Assembly: GCA_004123355.1 (NCBI GenBank)
Contig: SCHM01000004.1
Span: 5,359,017-5,423,016 of the forward strand
DNA: 64,000 nucleotides
Direction of reading: 5' to 3'
Origin: Amphirosellinia nigrospora
Taxonomy: Eukaryota; Ascomycota; Sordariomycetes; Xylariales; Xylariaceae
A program made the position numbers and the translations under genes. The notes below the pieces were generated by a model. That model worked only from the letters and a program-made list of their open reading frames with translations. It did not search any database and was not told where the DNA came from. Shown piece after piece: positions 56,229-64,000 of this stretch (the first letter of the stretch is position 1; every line of letters begins with the position of its first letter).

Positions 56229-58276
56229 TTACTTTACAGATGAGGTTTCATTCGATACTTGCACAGCTGTTTCCTTATTTCTTGTCTCGGACTCGGCAAT
56301 ACTGTTTCCTTCGGATCCTTCTGCTTGGGCTTTGTTCTCCGGCTCTCTTTTGTTCGTCTTTGGCTGTCGGAAGAAGATGGAGCATATGGCGCCGATGATG
56401 GTCATGGCGATGGCGCCGTAGTAGCCGGCACGGTATCCGCCAGGGCTGCGCTAGGGACTGCTGTCCCGCCGTGATTCGAGGCCACTGAGTCGTTGATCAC
56501 CGTGAGCAATGCGACCCCCAAAACTGCACCGCCCACGTTGAGAAACATCTAATAAAGCGCGAGAACCGGTTAGCGGATATCGTGAGACACGGTGTAGACG
56601 GGACGGGATAAGGGCGGGATGAGACGGTATCGTACATTATACACCGGAAACGGTCCTTGGTTCTCGGCCGTCGCCGATGCCACAACTTCACGTTACCAGC
56701 GAAGTAGACCATATTGCCCCCGGCGATGTAGAGAATCATTCCGGCAGACAGAGTCTCCAGTAGTCGGCGCCGGAGCTCATGCGCCGTGAATAGCACCAGC
56801 CCGACGAGTTCGATCGGCCAGCAAATGAGCAGCAGAATCCGCGTGCTAGTATGTTCAGGAGGGTGGGAGCGATGATATTGATCGCCACGGCCGTGATACC
56901 CAGAGGTAAGAATCGCAATGCTGTGCTGAGGGGAGAAAATCCAAAGCCTGTTTCCATTTGTGAGTATTCATCAGACCCACGGGACTCATAGGGCCATTGT
57001 CCTTACTCTGCAATTGGAGCGTCAAGAGATAATTGGAGCCCTGCCAGACCCATATATGAGAGCCGCCATAACGCAGCCCAGTATACGTATACGGTCGCCC
57101 CAGACGAATTTGGGCAGAATTGGATCGGAAGATACCTGGCCTCGACATAACCGAAGGCAGTGAGAAGGGTCACGGCGATAACAAGAGTCGCGATAACATC
57201 CGCTTGAAGCCAGCCACGACCATTGCCAGTAGTCAACCCATAACAAGTAAGACTAGGCCCGGGACTGATAGAACCGTTCCCAGCGCATCCAAACGGATAT
57301 GCAGGTCAGCCCACTTCTTACGTCCCTTCTCAGACGAAGAGGCAGGTCCGGGAAGGTTATGAGTAAACAACAGGGCAAGGGCGGCGATTTCCAAAGCTCC
57401 TTCAGCGATCAGACTGAGCCAAAAGATCTAATCGTAGAGAAAGTTAATTGTGGTGTTGTATTTTAGGACGAACCAGACTAGTTGCTCACCCACTCCCACG
57501 ACACAAACGAGGTTAAGAGACCGCCGATGATCGGACCGAAGCTAGAGGATTCAGTACATGTCCCGACAGTGCTGGGGTAGCCAAGAAACCTACACGAAGC
57601 CAGTCGAGCCGCTCGCCCCCAAGCGGCAAATGCAGTAACCCGCGACTGCGGATTATCAAACGACAGAGCTACGAGTGACTGAGCCGACGGAATCGTGAAA
57701 GCAGCTCCAAGCCCTGTTTTGGGTCAGCCCGGATGGGAACTCGTCATGGTCGTTGATAGAGGCGTTGCGCAACACATAAAAGCATACCTTGCAGTGCTCT
57801 GCCGACAACAAATCCGACCTTGTCATGGACAAGTGCGCAAATAAGCGAAGCTACGTTGAAAAGCGACATGCCGAAAATCAATACGTTCCGATGGCCGAAG
57901 ATGTCACAAGACGTCCTCCAGCCATTAAAAATCCGCCAAACTGTTCAAATTCTAGTGTCAGATCCGTAGCCCAGAAAGTAGTCGCAATACGTCTTACAGT
58001 TAAAGCATAGGCCGTAAGCACCCATTGAAGAGAGTCATTCTCGTACCCGAGCTCGTCTTGAATCGTTGGCAAGGCAATATTCGTCATGCCCAGGTTGGCA
58101 ATATCCAGGAAAAAACGAGGCATCTTGATGAAAGTGTTAGTTTCAGCAGGTGCCCGTGACCCTGGAGAGTCAATATTCCTGGGCTTGGGCAACTTTACAC
58201 TATGATCAGCGTCGCGATGGACGCAGCTTTTGTGAGGGAAGTTGTTGCCATTTGCTGTTGATGGATGGCCGCTCAC
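56229..58276 (-). pseudogene. DHA2-type MFS drug transporter, several frame breaks
   Basis: This is a 14-span proton antiporter of the DHA2 group by motifs. DIANLGMTNIALPTIQDELG and SLQWVLTAYALT form the first span, followed by FGGFLMAGGRL. Motif C is FGPIIGGLLTSFVSWEW, followed after an intron by IFWLSLIAEGALEIAALALL. A loop follows, then GLTTGNGRGWLQADVIATLV, then ILLLICWPIELVGLVLFTAH. The acidic tail (RQPKTNKREPENKAQAEGSE) ends at a stop at 56229-56231. Several introns are plausible (for example after WEW with GTGAGC). About four or more frame changes cannot be explained as introns, and no ATG fits the N-terminus. It may be a decayed gene, or suffer the same base losses as other genes here. 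It lies 2 kb left of the NRPS-PKS and could have been its exporter. Confidence 0.72.
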
Positions 58277-58594
58277 GAGACGGACTGGAAGACGAAGATG
58301 TTTGAGATGAAGAACAAGTTACCCGTGCCTTCACCCTTCTTAGCATTGTATAAATGTCATGATCGATTTCTACATATTGTCAAGAGCCGCCGTGAAGATA
58401 GTACCAGTATATACAATACTAAGCCGCTGGTCCTGAAAGACCGTGGTGCACTTGTTCCCCCGGGGTAGCATAGGATTACTATATGTTGCCGAGATAATGT
58501 TCGTGAACCTATTGTGTTGGGCAAGCGTTTACTCCTAATCGATCTTAGAATATAAGTCTAAGTGGGCCGGCATCTCTAGGATGTCTCTGTGAGT

Positions 58595-58799
58595 TCCCGT
58601 AGACTACACCAAAGCTAGACTACTTCATCCGGGTCCAGTAGGGATAAGGTTGCGAGTAAGCACATAAGCTAATATATGCATCTATTATATAATTCGGACC
58701 ACCCTCCCGCGCTTGGAAATTAGCTTGAACCACTTATCCCGCGTTCATCCCTACTGGACCCGGGACGAAGTAATCTAGCTTTGGCGGTAGTCTACGGGA
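58595..58799. mobile_element. MITE-like inverted repeat, ~205 bases
   Basis: Bases 58595-58646 (TCCCGTAGACTAC..., CCAGTAGGGATA) recur in reverse complement at 58745-58799 with a few substitutions and small gaps. The centre is about 100 bases, AT-rich and non-coding. I see no clear target-site duplication at the edges, so it may be a truncated or old non-autonomous DNA transposon. Confidence 0.65.
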
Positions 58800-58918
58800 G
58801 GCAAAATGGGCCCGCGCAGAAGAGATGGTTTATGGCTAGAGCGTGGTGTTTGGACGGATTGGATATTGAGCGAGGCCAGGCGTGGTGATAGTTATAGATC
58901 CGCGAGTGTTTTGTAAGT

Positions 58919-59106
58919 CTCAACTACCAAACTTCCTCGTAACGCTTTAACGTTACTAATCGTGGCTATCCGTATAGAAAATCATCCTACAGCTCATATA
59001 TCAGTACGTCAAACTAAGGTAACCTTAATCCTAACTACCGAACGTCCTCGGAACGTTAAAAATCCTACAACTCATATATTAGTTCGTTAAACTAATGCAA
59101 CCTCAT
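58919..59106 (+). repeat. Diverged tandem duplication
   Basis: A unit containing ACTACC(A/G)AAC(T/G)TCCTCG and CCTACA(G/A)CTCATATAT occurs twice, the second copy about 80 bases after the first. Most differences are C/T or G/A, in the style of repeat-induced point mutation. Confidence 0.65.
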
Positions 59107-59533
59107 GCGGGTCTGATTTACGGATATGCCTTTTCGCCAAAACCTGCTGCCTAGAGTGTGCTTCAGCCACCATAGCCACCACGCATCTTCAACCACTTTC
59201 AATCATCGTCAAAACATCCGCATTGCTAATATGTTGCAATCGTGGTCCGCTGCTCGCCATATAAGCTCATGAAGCTCGCTATTTTCTAGCTGCCAAGAAT
59301 GGTTTAACGTAATATCCTGGCACGTAACCGTAGTATATGTAGGTTGGGTACCCTTAATTTGTCGCATTGCTCCCTATAAATCGTTACGATAGTATAGTAG
59401 CAAGCCTCTAACAATGCAGGTTAGAATAGGTAGTATTAAAGATGCCTTGGCATATATAGCTTAGCTTTACGTGTGACAAATAGTTCTTGCTACTACTATT
59501 CTAGCATCCCAGGACTATGCCATATCATATTCG

Positions 59534-59587
59534 GCCGAGCATAGCCGATGAGATGAATCGGCCGAGCATAGCTAGTGAGATGAATTA
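59534..59587 (+). repeat. Two-copy 28-base tandem repeat
   Basis: CGGCCGAGCATAGC followed by (CG/TA)(A/G)TGAGATGAAT is present twice head to tail, in AT-rich non-coding DNA. The region 59107-60225 otherwise contains no supported gene. Confidence 0.8.
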
Positions 59588-60225
59588 ATATCACTATTGG
59601 TTCAAGCCACCTAAACTAGGATTCTTAAACAAACAACGACACCTTAATAAAAGTTTGAATAAAATGGAGTATCTGGATAGCAGAGGGTAGTTGGTCCTGT
59701 ATAATTTTTTTTAGAAGTTATGCATACGGCTATACTATGCCGGATGAGTGTTTTAAAGGAATATGACATAGTTGAGATATGTGTAACCTTCAAACGTTTT
59801 ACTTACTGTTCATTCTGAGGTACCACCGTGTTTACTAGTCGGCCCCTAGCAACTCAACCCAATGTACTTATACACTAATTTTAGATGTTGTGATGATTAT
59901 TACTCTATATTCATACCTGCTCCCTTTCTAGCAACGGCTGAAGACCAAGTCGGGTAAAAAAATTGTGGAAGAAGCAGGTAGGTTTACGGGGTAGTGTATG
60001 ACTATGCCTGTTAGAATCAGGTCCTGATGTAATCTTGATTCTATTCCAATCCACACAGTTCGTATTTCTCTCAGTGCTACAGTAACAGAGAGAAAAGTAC
60101 AGTAATAGCAGCGAAGTTATTGGCTGCTCATAATGTTTATAATCGCCTCCCTCCCTGAACTTTTCCACTGTGTTTGGAACTAGGCATGGCAGTGATATTC
60201 TGATATCACTTCGAACACGGCGACC

Positions 60226-63200
60226 ATGGCTCTCTTTAGTGATGAAATGTGTTTGCTGTCCGGCCCTCGAATACCGTCTCCTAACTACCAGAAGATCACA
60301 CCAAGGAGGATTTTCCCTCTCACTAAAACACAAGAAGCAATATGGACCGAAGTCCAAGCGGAACCGCACAGCACTACTTATAACCTCACTCTTGAGTGGG
60401 ACTTGGGAGGAAGGGGAGCAATAAGCTTGACGTCAATATTCAAGACATCCTCAAGGGTAAGTGTCGTTGTAAGAGCAGGACTCTAATAAGACAATTTCTG
60501 GCTAACTCGGGCCTTCACAGTGATCGACCAACTTACGAAACGATATGCCTCATTTCGCTCCATGGTTACCCTTCTTGAAGGAAAAGCATTGCTCCAAGAG
60601 TTCAGGGCCAACGACGTAGACCCGAGATTCGAGTGGTCCGTCGACAAAGGTCAGTCGTGCCAGAAACTGCCATGAAGCGGATCCTCCGAAAGAGTTTCGA
60701 TCTGAAAAATGAGCTTCCGGCTCGATGGGTTATCTTACAAGATGTGGAGGTCTTTCGCGTGTACGTCACGGCTCACCATATGCTTTCTGACGGGCAATCG
60801 ATGTCATTGATCTCTAAAGAATTCATGGACCTGCTGAACGACCCTACCTGCCTTCTGCCACCCCTAGCAGACTTTAGCTCAATGCAAATGATTGAGGTCA
60901 GTGAAAGAGTCCGAACAGAAAAAGAAATGAGCTTGACTGATAGATTCTAATAGAAAGCATGGTCCGGTTCAGAGACCTACGAAAACAATTGCGAGGTGCT
61001 CATTTCACAAGTTAGCAAAAAATATAACGCGCCTTGGCCTAAGACGTTGGCTCCCCAATTCCCGGCGGACAGGACTTTCGGAAGATTAACTCCTGGATGA
61101 ATTTCCCCAAATCTGTAAGTTTCACTCAACAAAATCATAAACTAGATAGTACTTTATTAACGGGGCGATTATAGGAACTTGATGTGTGGAGTCAGATATT
61201 CAGAACATCCTGGTTTAGAGTTGCAACGACGCTTATTGGGCTTCTAGTGATTGATCAGACCCGTCCGCCGCTTGGCAAGGATGAGGTATTATCGGTTGCC
61301 TTCGGAAGCCGACCCAAAGAGATGTCGTATTGTGTAGGTCAGTTCGCCAATGCTCTCCCTGTCAAAGTACCGCTTTGGCAATGCCTCACATCAAAGGGCT
61401 CTGATCGTACTTTCAAATCCCTGGTTTCTTCTGTCGGAAGAACATGAGCGCCGTCAAAAAAGCAGAGCTCTTCCCTGCTGTCGACTTGATGCGCGCTTGT
61501 AGGAGTCGTAATGTCGATTATCAGCCGCCGAAGGTGGCTGTCACTTATTCGCCCAAGCTCGCCAACTCGGAATGCCGTTTGTTTCCTGTGGAAGGAAACT
61601 GCGATCTCTTCTTTTGTTTCTTGGAATATGAAGCGGATGTCAAGCTTGGGGTGAGTGCAGAAAAAGCTGCGATGCAGTTAAACGGGTGTCAAACTGACAG
61701 AGATAGCTTATTTATAATCCGAGGTTATTTCCGACAGAATCGTGGGTGTCATGAAACTCCAATTTGAACAACTCATTGCTCTCAGCAAGCTCGATCAAAT
61801 CGGTCTTGACACTATGCTGGGATGGCTACCGAAGTACCCTTCCCTGCCTCTCAACCACCAGTAACGGAGGAAGAGCGTCCCCTGAAGCACATCCATCATT
61901 GGTTCGACGCACAGGCCGACTCAAACCCTACCCGAACAGCACTCTCTTGCCATGAGCTCGGTACTTCGGTCACCTATCACGGCTTATACCTATCAAGTGA
62001 GAACAAAGCACGAGGTGAGTTCAACAATAAAGCTCGGAATGTACACTAAAACTAATCATTTGTAGTCTTGCTCCAGAATGGAATTGGACGAGAGAGTAGA
62101 GTACTGCTGAACCTTTGCCGGGGTTTCCCAGTCATTGAATGGATTTTGGCCACACTGAAGACCGGAGCCGCCTTCGTTTATCTTGATCCGGACTTTTCCG
62201 AGGCTCAAAAATCCAGCATTATCTCAAACTGCGAACCAAGTCTGATTCTAGACGATGCAAGCGTTCAAGAGCTCATACAAAATGACAAGAAGACAGCAGC
62301 TGCAGATGCAGTTCAGCTCGCAAAGAGCCAGACTTCCGATGATAACCTGGCTTACATGATCTATACTTCGGGCTCTACGGGGCAACCGAAAGGCGTTATG
62401 ATCGAGCACGGCAGCATCGCAGCCACGCTTAAGTCAGTCGTCAATATATTGAATGCGGCTTTGGTACTCGGGTACTTCAATGGGCGTCCTTCTCTTTCGA
62501 TGCCTCCGTGATGGAATGGACGGTAGCTCTCTGTACGGGGGCGATGTTGTGTTTTGCACAACACCCGAAACAGCTCATTGGAGACTACCTTGCTGATGTC
62601 ATCGAAGACAACGCCATCTCATTCTTGCAGATAACCCGACTGCGTTTGAGACTCTGCCTTTCACTCGGGAGCTACCATCCCTCCAACAGATCGTAGCATG
62701 TGGGGAAGCGCCTTCAAGAGAGATATTCTTGCGGTGGCACTCGAGAATCAATCTCGTGAATGGATACGGGCCCACAGAGGCAGCTGTTGGGGCCTCATTC
62801 AGCCGAATTGACAAAACCGGGGATGTCCCTGAGACTATTTCAGCTGGACAACCTACTGCGGAGACAGACATTTACATCTGCTCCGAAGACTTTGGCACAA
62901 TCTTGCCACCTGGATCAGGGGGCGAGATATGCCTTTCTGGCCCACAGCTGGCCAGGGGCTACTGTGGTCAGCCCGAACTGAGGCCAGACAGTTTGCCGTC
63001 CATGCCAATGGCATCCGTATGTATCGTACGGGCGACCGTGGTGCTCTAACCGAAGATGGCTCTTTATTGATCCTGGGCCGCATTGATCGAGAACTCAAAG
63101 TGCGCGGTTTCCGAATTGCTCCCGAGGAGATCGAGAAGAACATTTTCGACGCCGGCGTAGGTGTTGAGGAAGTTTCTGTCCAGCTCGCGGAGACCGGACT

Positions 63201-64000
63201 TGAGATGGTCGCCTTTGTGGCGCCTAATACAGTCAACGTTGCGGCGCTCTCAGCTGCATTGAAGGTACTACTCCCAGCTCACAAGGTGCCGTCAAAGATT
63301 GTGGTCGTCCAAAGCTTGCCGAAAAGCGTCAGTGGCAAGACTGATCACAAAGCCGTGAAGACCCAGCGTATGCAGCTATTGCAGGCTTGTCATCCCGATA
63401 GATCACCTGCGCAGCTCAGCGCCAGCAGCGAAGAAAGGAAATATGATGACCTGGAAGCTGTAGTCTCGCACGGTGCTGAGGATACAGTTACTCACATCTG
63501 GCAAGATATCTTGCAGTCTACAGCACCCCTTCCCCCAACGGTCAATTTCTTCGACATAGGCGGTCACAGTCTGCTTGTACCAAAACTCCACGAGAAACTA
63601 AAGTCCGCCTTTCCAACAAAGTCCGTTCGCCTTGTCGACCTCTTCCACCAGTCAACAATCCAGAAGCAAGCTACAATGTTTGGCGAAGACCAGTTGAAGA
63701 AGGTCTCATCTAGGCGCATGGGAAGTGCACAGAGGCATCCGTCGTCAACAAGATCATCAACCGATAGCTCCTCTTACGGCGACGACTCCGTGTCGAAGAT
63801 ATTGACTGATAAGGCAGTAACACCAGCATCATCAGTAGCGTCCGAGGACTTAGTGGAAAGGCCTTGTGTTGCTATTGTGGGCATCTCAGGTCGTTTTCCA
63901 GGCGCCAAAACCGCCGATGAGTTCTACGAAAATCTTCTGCAGGGACATTCAGGGATCGTTGCCACGGGCGTCGACAGGGAGGTACTTCCAGGCAACATTT
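60226..64000 (+). pseudogene. Hybrid NRPS-PKS (C-A-PCP-KS...), TAS1-like order, interrupted and cut by window end
   Basis: The parts, in order, are as follows. A condensation domain spans about 60.25-61.8 kb (FPLTKTQEAIWTEVQAE; active site HHMLSDG near 60.78 kb). An adenylation domain spans about 61.85-63.35 kb (YTSGSTGQPKG, NGYGPTEA, GRIDRELKVRGFRI, SVSGKTD). A carrier domain lies near 63.47-63.68 kb (FFDIGGHSLL, the pantetheinylated Ser). A Ser-rich linker follows. A ketosynthase starts near 63.87 kb (PCVAIVGISGRFPGAK). NRPS modules placed before a KS are rare. The best-known fungal case is tenuazonic acid synthetase, where the KS closes the tetramate ring. The copy reads in several frames; a few changes look like introns and about five look like true interruptions, so it appears broken as given. 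What follows the KS lies outside the window, so the product is not predicted. Confidence 0.85.

Noticed and set aside
1-64000. CRISPR arrays, bacterial operons, retroviral-type elements
   Set aside because: No regularly spaced repeats, no ribosome-binding-site-led gene strings, and no reverse transcriptase, integrase or capsid-like frames were recognised.

Overview
The window reads as nuclear DNA of a filamentous ascomycete (Pezizomycotina, most probably Sordariomycetes). Genes carry short introns of about 50-140 bases with GT...AG ends and CTAAC/CTGAC/CTAAT-type branch sites. The gene set includes fungal families such as OM14, the MIA40 and UvsD/Rad26 fungal forms, GH128, CPS1-type M20 peptidases, DHA1/DHA2 transporters and a C-A-PCP-KS hybrid synthase. 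No bacterial, organellar or CRISPR features were seen. The species cannot be fixed from the sequence alone.

Layout. 0.6-8.3 kb is a housekeeping island: OM14-like mitochondrial outer membrane protein (-), MIA40 (-), thiamine pyrophosphokinase (+) and the SNARE BOS1 (-). It is interrupted by a 369-bp foldback/MITE-like element and a tRNA-like sequence. 9.2-20.3 kb holds a DHA1 multidrug transporter (+), a signal-peptide multi-span protein of unknown function (+), a peroxisomal 3-ketoacyl-CoA thiolase with a PTS2 signal (+), a GPI-type GH128 glucanase (-) and a beta-carbonic anhydrase (-). 20.6-30.8 kb holds a complete cytochrome P450 (-), a complete M20 carboxypeptidase (+) and a small eight-cysteine secreted protein (+), each separated by 2-4 kb of AT-rich sequence in which I see no gene. 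33.4-49.2 kb holds a DUF7730-like protein (-), CDP-diacylglycerol synthase (-), an ATRIP/Rad26/UvsD checkpoint protein (-), an AA12/sorbosone-dehydrogenase-like secreted enzyme (+) and a sugar transporter (-). 49.3-60.2 kb is gene-poor and repeat-bearing, with a jacalin-like lectin relic, a dispersed repeat, a second MITE-like inverted repeat and a broken DHA2 transporter. From 60.2 kb to the right edge a hybrid NRPS-PKS begins (C-A-PCP-KS, cut by the window end). This is the order known from tenuazonic acid synthetase TAS1.

Two cross-cutting observations. (1) Many GC-rich conserved genes, including ones whose yeast homologues are essential, are interrupted. Where a break can be localised it is usually explained by one missing base in a short G or C run (for example TGG read as TG). 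Lower-GC genes such as the P450, the M20 peptidase and the carbonic anhydrase are intact. This looks more like consensus error than biology. (2) Two housekeeping genes have an intron at the initiation codon: in the OM14-like gene it splits the ATG itself, and in BOS1 it follows the ATG directly.

The genes are mostly independent transcription units. The only neighbourhood that looks like a pathway is the DHA2 transporter plus NRPS-PKS at the right end.
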